A stretch of 6,124 bases of DNA from Desulfuromonadaceae bacterium (GCA_021107335.1 JAIOSZ010000073.1:1-6124); one strand, 5' to 3'; positions 1-5,632 are shown, numbered from the stretch's first letter. The notes: a model not told the origin generated them from the letters alone. Translations and numbers: made by a program.

Positions 1-159
1 GATAGGGTGCGGCTCGGCGAAGTAATCGACTTTCTCGATGTGCACTGGTACCGACATCACTGGCCAGCCTTTAACGTGGCCGATATCGCTATCTGTGTCG
101 GGGTCGGACTGCTGTTGCTCGGTCTGTGGCAAGTTGAGCGGCAGATGAAACGGTATTGA
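1..159 (+). CDS. lspA: Lipoprotein signal peptidase (signal peptidase II), C-terminal fragment
   Basis: This is the last 52 codons of a gene whose start lies upstream of the window. LspA is an inner-membrane aspartyl protease that removes the signal peptide from prolipoproteins after lipid attachment at the lipobox Cys. The visible part begins with [16 protein letters not shown], which continues the family motif GNxxDR, so the first residue in view is the first catalytic Asp. FNVADIAI (residues 24-31 of the fragment) carries the second catalytic Asp (D28). A hydrophobic stretch (about 29-43) forms the last transmembrane helix, followed by a short basic tail (ERQMKRY) expected in the cytoplasm. 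The reading frame is clean and ends in TGA. No intrinsic terminator follows directly; the first one downstream is at 462-496. The family call is firm; only the N-terminal part is missing. Confidence 0.95.
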   Translation, partial: DRVRLGEVIDFLDVHWYRHHWPAFNVADIAICVGVGLLLLGLWQVERQMKRY

Positions 160-176
160 TCTTTAAACCCAGTAAC

Positions 177-191
177 ACATAGGCCCTATGT
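177..191. repeat. 15-bp palindrome downstream of lspA
   Basis: ACATAGG-C-CCTATGT has two perfect 7-bp arms around one central base, about 18 bp after the lspA stop. A one-base centre is too tight for a full RNA hairpin, so if functional it is more likely a dimeric protein-binding site. A -10-like TATGAT sits just downstream at 202-207, without a recognisable -35, so the palindrome would overlap a promoter there. A chance match is possible. Confidence 0.3.
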
Positions 192-256
192 TGGCAGGGG
201 ATATGATGCGATAGTTTCAGGATTGACCTTTCGGAAGAGAGGGCGATGAAAAGAAA

Positions 257-439
257 TTGCCGTGGGCAAGGTATGGCTTAATGGTGGTTGCCTTCACCCT
301 TCCAGACAAGCTGCTGCCCCACGCAGTGGCAGGCATTTTTTGCTTCCTTTTTGTTGCCGCTTGGACAAAAAGGATGGCGTCTGGCGGGACGCGACCCGCC
401 GGTTTTGAAAGGTTTTCGATAGGCAGATTTCGATTCTGA
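257..439 (+). CDS. Hypothetical small hydrophobic protein, start and reality doubtful
   Basis: I do not recognise this frame. From TTG 257 it encodes 60 residues; from the internal ATG 281, 52 residues. Residues 6-37 are largely hydrophobic, with one or two possible membrane segments (roughly 7-15 and 22-36), followed by a basic tail rich in Arg, Gly and Phe. Neither start has a good ribosome binding site. A purine-rich GGAAGAGAGG (233-242) instead precedes ATG 246, which opens a frame of only 11 codons ending in TAA at 279-281; that stop overlaps ATG 281. One extra A in the run after ATG 246 would join the two frames into a protein beginning MKKKLPWARYG, a natural-looking membrane-protein N-terminus. 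This suggests a frameshifted gene, a sequencing error, or a decayed remnant. The frame ends 22 bp before the terminator at 462, which would suit a transcribed gene here. Confidence 0.3.
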   Translation: MPWARYGLMVVAFTLPDKLLPHAVAGIFCFLFVAAWTKRMASGGTRPAGFERFSIGRFRF

Positions 440-461
440 ACTCAGTAAAGCTCAAATAAAT

Positions 462-496
462 AAACCGCCCCGCGCAAGGACAGCGGGGCGGTTTTT
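462..496. terminator. Bidirectional intrinsic terminator
   Basis: A perfect 12-bp stem (AAACCGCCCCGC at 462-473 with GCGGGGCGGTTT at 483-494) closes a 9-nt loop and runs into a T tract (492-496) on the plus strand. On the minus strand the same hairpin is followed by a T-rich TTTATTTATTTG. It would end plus-strand transcription coming from lspA and the small frame, and minus-strand transcription of the rhomboid gene, whose stop is about 30 bp away. Confidence 0.9.
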
Positions 497-525
497 CGTT
501 GGGTGTGATATTTTCTCGTTACTGA

Positions 526-1506
526 TTACTGGCTGAACGCCATCAGCCAAGAGCCGACCACCAGCGCTGCGCTGCCTAGCCCCGCCAGCAGATTGCTCCA
601 GCGGCGCTCAGTGCACTCGCCAGGCCAGAGCAGACTACTCAGCCAGCCGAGGCCCAACCCGGCAACGAAGCCCCACAGGTGGCCGCCGATATCGGTCAAC
701 TCGCCGCCGCTGCCGAGCAGGCCGAGCAGCGCAAGGGCCGCCGCCAGAGGCAGGGGCCAGCGACGCCGCAAAGAGTGGCGGTGGTGGCAGGCGCTGTGCG
801 CCGCCAGTATGGCGACGGTGCCGAATACCGCCGTCGACAGTCCCACCGAGCGATGGTTTAAGGGTTGTAGCAAGGCATTAGCCAGGTTACCCAGCGTGCC
901 GGCAAGCAACACCAGAGCCCAGCCTCGACCGATGCCAAGTTCGCGGTTTAAGCGATCGATGAAAAAACCGCCGATCAGCAGGTTGCCGAGCAGATGCAGA
1001 CCATCGGCATGCAGGGTTAAGGCGGTGACGGCTCGCCACCATTGACCGGCGAGAATCGCTCCTGCGTCGGCATTGCCGAGCTGCAGCCAGTCGATGTTCG
1101 GGCCGTGGAGTCCTGGAATATTCAGGCCGCTCAGATTGTGAAAGATGCCGAGCAACGCCAGCAGTGACAGGGTGATCAGGCTGTTGCTTTTAAGGGGCAC
1201 CGATGGTGCCAATGTTGGCGGCCAGTTATGGTTTTCCGTTTCGTAACGGTGCAGCTCGTCGAGAGCCCTGAGCTGTTCTTTTTCTGGCACCCACAGCTGC
1301 CAACGACTCGCCTGCTGTTCGAGGCGGTAGGGCAGACCCCGCGCTTCAAGAACCAAGGCCCAGAGCCGTGCCCGTTTACGAGTGAGGGGGCCGATCAAGC
1401 GTCTGTCCACCCCCTGCGGGTCGATGGTTTGCCAGGCCGGCTCTGCACGAGCAGCATCATCTGTGGCTTGCTGCTCTGGTGATTTGCCATTTGAAAAATT
1501 CTGCAC
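526..1506 (-). CDS. Rhomboid-family intramembrane serine protease
   Basis: This 326-residue protein should cleave membrane proteins within the lipid bilayer; its substrate is unknown. Residues 1 to about 105 are soluble and probably cytoplasmic, containing a small alpha/beta-like region (about 36-90). Hydrophobic segments follow at about 109-124, 168-183, 195-212, 223-239, 252-266, 277-295 and 304-323. The core matches GlpG-type rhomboids: GQWWR (154-158) corresponds to the WR loop motif; H166, H171 and N175 have the same spacing as GlpG H145, H150 and N154; S224 in GLSTAVFG is the nucleophile; H276 in GGHLWGFVAG is the catalytic His. The Ser-His spacing is 52 residues, against 53 in GlpG. 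An oddity is GLST instead of the usual GxSG. The GTG start at 1506 is the only in-frame common start before the N-terminal domain, but it lacks a Shine-Dalgarno sequence, so the exact N-terminus is uncertain. It diverges from the DUF4911-like gene and ends at the terminator 462-496. Confidence 0.92.
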   Translation of the reverse strand: MQNFSNGKSPEQQATDDAARAEPAWQTIDPQGVDRRLIGPLTRKRARLWALVLEARGLPYRLEQQASRWQLWVPEKEQLRALDELHRYETENHNWPPTLAPSVPLKSNSLITLSLLALLGIFHNLSGLNIPGLHGPNIDWLQLGNADAGAILAGQWWRAVTALTLHADGLHLLGNLLIGGFFIDRLNRELGIGRGWALVLLAGTLGNLANALLQPLNHRSVGLSTAVFGTVAILAAHSACHHRHSLRRRWPLPLAAALALLGLLGSGGELTDIGGHLWGFVAGLGLGWLSSLLWPGECTERRWSNLLAGLGSAALVVGSWLMAFSQ

Positions 1507-1513
1507 AGGAGGG
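1507..1513 (+). promoter_or_regulatory. Ribosome binding site setting the TTG start at 1518
   Basis: AGGAGGG is a near-ideal Shine-Dalgarno sequence and ends 4 nt before TTG 1518. It favours that codon over the upstream in-frame ATG at 1479, which lies inside the rhomboid gene and has no such site. The opposite strand of these bases lies directly upstream of the rhomboid GTG. Confidence 0.8.
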
Positions 1514-1517
1514 TCCG

Positions 1518-1754
1518 TTGCTAAAGAGCTATTATTGTTTGCCGCGTCGCCAGATCGGTTATCTGCGTTTCATCCTCGAAAGTTACGACGGTCTGGCTTT
1601 TGTGACCACCCTGGATAATCGTCAGGCGCTGGTCGAGATCGCTTATCCCGCCTCCCGCCGTGAGGACGCTCAGGCCCTGCTGACTGCTTTGGCTGAAGAA
1701 TGCACCATGACCGCGGCGGCCGCGCCGCCGTCCTCTGAATGCCCACCTCTGTAA
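1518..1754 (+). CDS. DUF4911-like small protein of unknown function
   Basis: The start is TTG 1518, chosen because of the AGGAGGG just upstream; the product is 78 residues. Residues 5-60 (YYCLPRRQIGYLRFILESYD, then GLAFVTTLDNRQALVEIAYP, then a helix EDAQALLTALAEE) resemble, from memory, the DUF4911 family of small proteins seen mainly in delta-proteobacteria. The pattern suggests a compact strand-helix-strand-strand-helix fold: an N-terminal strand, a helix around 12-23, two strands around 26-31 and 37-42, and a helix around 48-61. The family has no function known to me. The tail (62-78) is rich in Ala and Pro and looks disordered. There is no signal peptide or membrane segment, so it is probably cytoplasmic. 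Its start is 11 bp from the divergent rhomboid start. It lies 162 bp upstream of ppsA with no terminator visible between, so read-through into ppsA is possible. The family assignment is moderately sure. Confidence 0.75.
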   Translation: MLKSYYCLPRRQIGYLRFILESYDGLAFVTTLDNRQALVEIAYPASRREDAQALLTALAEECTMTAAAAPPSSECPPL

Positions 1755-1790
1755 ATCCTCCTGTCGAGCAATTCGCCGACCCGTTGGCCA

Positions 1791-1818
1791 TGGTCAGCGC
1801 CCCGTTTTCTGGTAGATT
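1791..1818 (+). promoter_or_regulatory. Candidate promoter for ppsA
   Basis: TGGTCA (1791-1796) is separated by 16 bp from TAGATT (1813-1818), each matching the sigma-70 consensus at 4 of 6 positions. A TG at 1810-1811 makes an extended -10. Transcription would start near 1825, giving a leader of about 92 nt with two stem-loops before ppsA. This is a pattern match only. Confidence 0.35.
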
Positions 1819-1830
1819 TTAAGGTGTGAG

Positions 1831-1853
1831 GGCAGGGTTGCTTTGCCCTTGCC
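1831..1853 (+). promoter_or_regulatory. First stem-loop in the ppsA leader
   Basis: GGCAGGG (1831-1837) pairs with CCCTTGCC (1846-1853) through seven pairs with one bulged T and an 8-nt loop. No T tract follows, so it is not an intrinsic terminator. It directly abuts the second stem-loop at 1854-1889, and the two may stack as one folded leader. Confidence 0.4.
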
Positions 1854-1910
1854 AGGAGTCTGTCGGACTATACGGGTCGACAGCCTCCTAGCCATCAATC
1901 TAACGGAGGT
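1854..1910 (+). promoter_or_regulatory. Second stem-loop in the ppsA leader with anti-Shine-Dalgarno arm, plus ppsA RBS
   Basis: AGGAGTCTGTCG (1854-1865) and CGACAGCCTCCT (1878-1889) form a 12-bp stem with one T/C mismatch and a 12-nt loop. Within the right arm, CCTCC (1884-1888) is also an exact complement of the ppsA Shine-Dalgarno core GGAGG (1905-1909). The left arm and the ribosome binding site therefore compete for the same bases: stem formed, RBS free; stem broken, RBS can be masked. No known riboswitch consensus is recognised. GGAGGT (1905-1910) lies 6 nt before ATG 1917 and favours that start over GTG 1914. Confidence 0.45.
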
Positions 1911-1916
1911 GGGGTG

Positions 1917-4307
1917 ATGACGCAAGCCAACATGATCCGCTGGTTTCAAAATATTCGTTTAACGGACCTGCCGCTGGTCGGTGGCAAGAACGCCTCCCTC
2001 GGTGAGATGATCAGTGCCCTCGGCGATGGGGGGATTCAGGTGCCGGGGGGCTTCGCGATTACCGCCGAGGCCTATCGTCTGTTTTTGCGCGAGACGGGAC
2101 TTGACCGCCAGGTTGAAGATTTACTCGCGGAGCTCGACAAGGATCAGCTGGCCAGCCTGAGCCGTGTCGGCAGTCGCATCCGCCGGGCCATTCGCCATGC
2201 CGATCTACCTGTCAGGCTGTGTCAGGAGATTCGCGCCGCCTATGCCGAACTCGAAGAGCAATACGGACCTGACTGCGACGTGGCGGTCCGCTCCAGCGCC
2301 ACCGCCGAAGACCTGCCCGACGCCTCCTTTGCCGGTCAGCAGGAGACCTTCCTGCATGTCCGCGGGGGCGACGATCTGCTGCTGGCCTGCCGCAACTGTT
2401 TCGCCTCCCTGTTTACCGACCGGGCGATCAGCTACCGAGAGGACAAGGGCTTCGATCCGCTGGATGTGGCCCTGTCTATCGGCGTACAGAAAATGGTGCG
2501 CTCTGATCTGGCCTGCGCCGGGGTCATGTTTACCATCGCCACCGAGTCGGGTTTTCCCCATGTGGTGCTGATCAATGGTGCCTGGGGCCTGGGAGAGAAC
2601 GTGGTGCGGGGGGCGGTGAATCCCGACGAGTTTTACGTCTTTAAAACCACCTTGCGCAAAGGCTACCGGCCGATTCTGTCCCGACGGCTGGGCAGCAAGG
2701 AAAAGAAGATCGTCTATGCGGCAGATGGCGGCATCAAGGGCACCCGGGAGATTCAGGTGCCCGCCGAGGATCGAAGATGTTTCTGCCTGAGTGACAACGA
2801 GGTGCTGGAGTTGGCGCGCATGGCCTGTACCATCGAAGATCACTATGGTCGGCCCATGGACATCGAATGGGGCAAGGACGGCCAAACCGGTGAGCTGTTC
2901 ATCCTACAGGCGCGGCCGGAAACCGTGCAGTCGGCAGCAGCCGGCAACGTCATGGAAACCTATAGCCTTAAGGAAACGGGCCGGCGTCTTACCGAGGGGC
3001 GGGCCGTGGGCAGTAAGGTCGGTAGTGGGCCGGCGATGGTTATTCGCAGCGCCGAAGAGATTGCGCATTTTGCCAAGGGCAGCGTGCTGGTCACCGACAT
3101 GACCGACCCCGACTGGGAGCCGATCATGAAACGGGCGGCGGCCATCGTCACCAATCGGGGCGGCCGCACTTGCCATGCGGCCATCGTCAGCCGCGAACTC
3201 GGTATCCCCTGTGTGATCGGCACGGGTGACGCCACCAGCGCCGTTGCCGAAGCGCAACCGGTCACCGTGGCCTGCTGCGAAGGGGAAACCGGCGCCGTCT
3301 ATGAGGGCGAACTGGCCTACGATATTCAGCGCACCGATCTGAAGGAACTAAAGCGGCCACGGACCAGAATCATGCTCACCCTCGGTGATCCCAGTCAGGC
3401 ATACAGCCTGGCCTGCATCCCCAACGACGGGGTCGGCCTGGCCCGCCTCGAATTCATTATCAATAACGCCATTCAGGCTCATCCCATGGCCCTGCTGCAT
3501 CCCGAGCGGGTGACGGACACCGAAGAGCGGGGGCGTATCGAAGCGCTGACCGTCGGCTATAGCGACGGGGCGGCCTTCTTTATCGATCAGCTCGCCCAGG
3601 GGGTGGCCACCATCGCAGCGGCCTTCTATCCCAACGACGTCATTGTTCGCATGAGCGATTTTAAGAGTAACGAATATGCCAATCTCCTTGGCGGGCAGGA
3701 TTTCGAGCCCGAGGAGTCCAACCCCATGATCGGCTTTCGCGGCGCCTCCCGCTACTACGATGAGCGCTACCGGGAGGGTTTTCTCCTCGAATGCCGAGCC
3801 ATGCAGCGGGCGCGGCAGGAGATGGGGCTGAAGAACATCAAGTTGATGATTCCCTTCTGTCGCACGGTGGCTGAAGGGCGGCGGGTGATCGAGGTCATGG
3901 CTCAGGCAGGGCTAACGAGGGGTGAGGACGGGCTGGAACTGTACGTGATGTGCGAGATTCCCGCCAACGTGATTCTGGCCGAGGAGTTCGCCGAGCTGTT
4001 CGACGGCTTTTCTATCGGCTCCAACGACCTGACCCAGCTGATCCTCGGCCTCGACCGCGACTCGGAGATCGTTGCTCATCTCTATGATGAACGTAACGCG
4101 GCCGTGACCCGTTCCATCGCCGATGTTATTACCCGGGTAAAAAAGGCCGGCCGCAAGATCGGCATCTGCGGCCAGGCCCCCAGCGACTACCCGGAGTTCG
4201 CTGAATTTCTGGTCAAGTGCGGCATCGACAGTCTGTCCCTCACCGCCGACACAGTGCTGGCCACCACCCTGCGGGTGCTGGAGGTGGAGCAACGGCTGGA
4301 GAGTTAG
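1917..4307 (+). CDS. ppsA: Phosphoenolpyruvate synthase (pyruvate, water dikinase)
   Basis: This 796-residue cytosolic enzyme converts pyruvate, ATP and water to PEP, AMP and phosphate, the entry step to gluconeogenesis from C3 or acetate carbon. Its length and sequence run collinear with E. coli PpsA (792 residues). The N-terminal ATP-grasp domain (about 1-335) has VGGKNASLGEM near 21-31, VAVRSSATAEDLPDASFAGQ from 122, and QARPETV from 331. The swivelling phosphohistidine domain (about 375-455) carries GGRTCHAAIVSRELGIPCVIG with the phosphorylated His at 420. The C-terminal PEP/pyruvate-binding TIM barrel (about 475-790) includes GVGLARLEFIIN, SDFKSNEYANL, CEIP, GFSIGSNDLTQL and GICGQ with the catalytic Cys at 751. 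Thr418, two residues before the His, matches the Thr that the PSRP (DUF299) kinase/phosphorylase modifies in E. coli, so such control is possible, though no PSRP gene is in view. I chose ATG 1917 over GTG 1914 on RBS spacing. The stop overlaps the stop of the convergent mscS-family gene. Confidence 0.97.
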   Translation: MTQANMIRWFQNIRLTDLPLVGGKNASLGEMISALGDGGIQVPGGFAITAEAYRLFLRETGLDRQVEDLLAELDKDQLASLSRVGSRIRRAIRHADLPVRLCQEIRAAYAELEEQYGPDCDVAVRSSATAEDLPDASFAGQQETFLHVRGGDDLLLACRNCFASLFTDRAISYREDKGFDPLDVALSIGVQKMVRSDLACAGVMFTIATESGFPHVVLINGAWGLGENVVRGAVNPDEFYVFKTTLRKGYRPILSRRLGSKEKKIVYAADGGIKGTREIQVPAEDRRCFCLSDNEVLELARMACTIEDHYGRPMDIEWGKDGQTGELFILQARPETVQSAAAGNVMETYSLKETGRRLTEGRAVGSKVGSGPAMVIRSAEEIAHFAKGSVLVTDMTDPDWEPIMKRAAAIVTNRGGRTCHAAIVSRELGIPCVIGTGDATSAVAEAQPVTVACCEGETGAVYEGELAYDIQRTDLKELKRPRTRIMLTLGDPSQAYSLACIPNDGVGLARLEFIINNAIQAHPMALLHPERVTDTEERGRIEALTVGYSDGAAFFIDQLAQGVATIAAAFYPNDVIVRMSDFKSNEYANLLGGQDFEPEESNPMIGFRGASRYYDERYREGFLLECRAMQRARQEMGLKNIKLMIPFCRTVAEGRRVIEVMAQAGLTRGEDGLELYVMCEIPANVILAEEFAELFDGFSIGSNDLTQLILGLDRDSEIVAHLYDERNAAVTRSIADVITRVKKAGRKIGICGQAPSDYPEFAEFLVKCGIDSLSLTADTVLATTLRVLEVEQRLES

Positions 4308-4317
4308 TGCTCCACCT
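4282..4317. repeat. Inverted repeat spanning the overlapping ppsA and mscS-family stop codons
   Basis: AGGTGGAGCA (4282-4291) and TGCTCCACCT (4308-4317) are perfect 10-bp arms around a 16-nt spacer that contains both stop codons. On either strand the RNA could fold into a stem-loop. There is no T tract, so it is not a classical intrinsic terminator, but it is the only candidate signal for ending these convergent transcripts here. The symmetry makes both proteins carry Val-Glu followed by Gln or His near their C-termini. Confidence 0.5.
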
Positions 4318-5428
4318 GCGGCAGGGCCTCTTCTTCGTCGGCGTTGCGTAGGTAGATGCTGCGACTGGGAAAGGCGATCTCCACGCCGTGGGCCTCAAGG
4401 ATGTCCATGATCTGCAGGCAGACGTCCTCACGAGCGTCGAGGTACTCGCCCCAGACCGTGGTTCGCGTGAAGCAGTAGACCAGGATGTCGAGGGACGAGG
4501 CGTTAAACTCGGTGAAGTTGACCAGAAAGAAATCCTGGTCGATGGCGGTGTGGGTCCGAAGCAGGTCGCGAATCGCCTCCACGGCTCGGCGCATCTGCTC
4601 CGGGCTGGTTTCGTAGGTGACGCCGATAGTCAGCTTGATGCGCCGCTTGGGCATGCGGCTGATGTTATCCACCGACAGGTTGGCGATGATGTTGTTCGGT
4701 ACCGTGATCAGGGTCTTGGCAAAGGTGCGGACCTTGGTCGAGCGAAAGCCGATCTCCTCGACGGTACCCTCCATGTCGCCGGCCTTGATCCAGTCGCCGA
4801 TGAGAAAAGGCCGGTCGAGGATGATCATTATCGAACCGAAGATGTTGGACAAGGTGTCTTTGGCCGCCAGGGCTACCGCCAGACCGCCGATACCGAGGGA
4901 GGCGAGCAGGCCGGAGATGGAATAACCAAGATTCTGAATGGTCATGATCACAGCCAGAAAGATGATGAAGGCCCGCACGCTCTTGCGGATAAAGGGCAGC
5001 AGGTGGTCGTCGAGGGTCGATTCGGTCTTGCTCACCCAGCCGGAGAGAAAGGCTTCGAGGAGCGACACCAGATTGAACAGCGCCCAGGCGATGTCGAAGG
5101 TCACCAGGCCCTTGAGCAGACCGTAGGCGCCGCGCCGCAGGTCGACAGGATCAGTTGGCAGCTGCAGTATCTGCAAGGCAATGAACAGACCGATGATGAC
5201 CAGAAGCAATTCCGCCGGTTTGCGGATGCTCTGTAAAAAGAGATCGTCATAGCGGCTTTTGGTGCGGGTTGCCAGGGGAAAGATCACTTTAACGAACAGG
5301 TGGGCGAAGACTTTTTTCATGATCAGTGCCGCGATTAGCACCAAGAAGGCGCCGGAAAAGCGGCTCAAGCTAATGCCGAGAAAGGTCTCCTGTAGAATGG
5401 TTTCCAGTGTAGCGAAGAATGCGCTCAT
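4304..5428 (-). CDS. MscS-family small-conductance mechanosensitive channel
   Basis: This 374-residue inner-membrane channel should open under membrane tension and release solutes during osmotic downshock. There are about five membrane segments: roughly 22-46, 70-90, 102-128, 149-168 and the pore-lining helix 171-203. That is two more than E. coli MscS, closer to the YnaI or MscMJ layout. The pore helix has the Gly/Ala-rich packing pattern ASLGIGGLAVALAAKDTLSN (176-195), followed by the family signature DRPFLIGDWIKAGDMEGTVEEIG (205-227), then RSTKVRTFAKTLITVPN (229-245) of the beta domain. Residues about 260-355 form the alpha/beta vestibule domain, and the C-terminus is acidic. ATG 5428 is supported by GGAGG (plus-strand 5436-5440) 7 nt upstream. 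There is no N-terminal signal peptide of the large MscK/MscM type. It converges on ppsA and diverges from the aconitase gene. The exact subfamily is not certain. Confidence 0.95.
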   Translation of the reverse strand: MSAFFATLETILQETFLGISLSRFSGAFLVLIAALIMKKVFAHLFVKVIFPLATRTKSRYDDLFLQSIRKPAELLLVIIGLFIALQILQLPTDPVDLRRGAYGLLKGLVTFDIAWALFNLVSLLEAFLSGWVSKTESTLDDHLLPFIRKSVRAFIIFLAVIMTIQNLGYSISGLLASLGIGGLAVALAAKDTLSNIFGSIMIILDRPFLIGDWIKAGDMEGTVEEIGFRSTKVRTFAKTLITVPNNIIANLSVDNISRMPKRRIKLTIGVTYETSPEQMRRAVEAIRDLLRTHTAIDQDFFLVNFTEFNASSLDILVYCFTRTTVWGEYLDAREDVCLQIMDILEAHGVEIAFPSRSIYLRNADEEEALPQVEH

Positions 5429-5459
5429 CTTAATTCCTCCATTGATGTATACCTGGATC

Positions 5460-5497
5460 CGTAAGTCATTGACGGAAAAATAGCGTAAGTCATTGAC
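5460..5497. repeat. Two 14-bp direct repeats, 24-bp period
   Basis: CGTAAGTCATTGAC occurs exactly at 5460-5473 and 5484-5497, so the copies begin 24 bp apart. Each copy contains the short palindrome GTCA-T-TGAC. GGTCAAAATGTCACC follows at 5508-5522. The set could be tandem operator sites about 32-69 bp upstream of the mscS-family start, or the leftover end of an insertion sequence of the type with repeated subterminal motifs (IS21-like). No transposase is present in the window. Confidence 0.55.
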
Positions 5498-5578
5498 CTG
5501 CCTAAGGGGTCAAAATGTCACCGACGAACCTATGGCTGAGCCTAAGATATTTTGAAACCCTTATTCAGGCCAAGCACT

Positions 5579-5584
5579 TATACT
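5579..5584 (+). promoter_or_regulatory. Candidate -10 box for the aconitase gene
   Basis: TATACT matches the sigma-70 -10 consensus at 5 of 6 positions. The best -35-like element upstream, TTGAAA at 5552-5557, is 21 bp away, which is too far for a standard promoter. If used, it would give a leader of about 140 nt. Treat as weak. Confidence 0.2.
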
Positions 5585-5613
5585 CTTTTCTCGCCCCTTA
5601 CTCACGGAACCAG

Positions 5614-5632
5614 GTTATAACTAAAGCGCTTT
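5614..5632. repeat. Adjacent short palindromes in the aconitase leader
   Basis: GTTATAAC (5614-5621) and AAAGCGCTTT (5623-5632) are perfect 8- and 10-bp palindromes one base apart, about 100 bp before the aconitase start. TATAAC (5616-5621) could also act as a -10 box. They may be an operator, but palindromes of this length are common by chance. Confidence 0.25.

Noticed and set aside
593..1045. 150-codon plus-strand open frame
   Set aside because: It lies fully antisense within the rhomboid gene, is Arg/Pro/Ser-rich as expected from a GC-rich shadow, and has no ribosome binding site or family likeness.
1479..1517. Upstream ATG extension of the DUF4911-like gene
   Set aside because: The 13 extra codons overlap the rhomboid gene and include the AGGAGGG itself; the TTG at 1518 has ideal spacing from that site, and family similarity begins after it.
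1854..1889. Intrinsic terminator or attenuator before ppsA
   Set aside because: The stem is strong but is followed by CTAGCCATC with no T run, so a Rho-independent terminator is not supported.
2205..2885. 226-codon minus-strand open frame
   Set aside because: It is antisense to the ATP-grasp domain of ppsA, whose motifs are unmistakable; the Gly/His/Gln-rich product resembles no family.
4388..5236. 282-codon plus-strand open frame
   Set aside because: It is antisense to the MscS-family channel. Long open frames opposite GC-rich genes are common; the product is Asp/Gly/Gln-rich with no domain and no RBS.
5446..5451. Minus-strand TATACA as -10 box of the mscS-family gene
   Set aside because: Transcription would start at about 5439, cutting into the gene's own ribosome binding site at 5436-5440.
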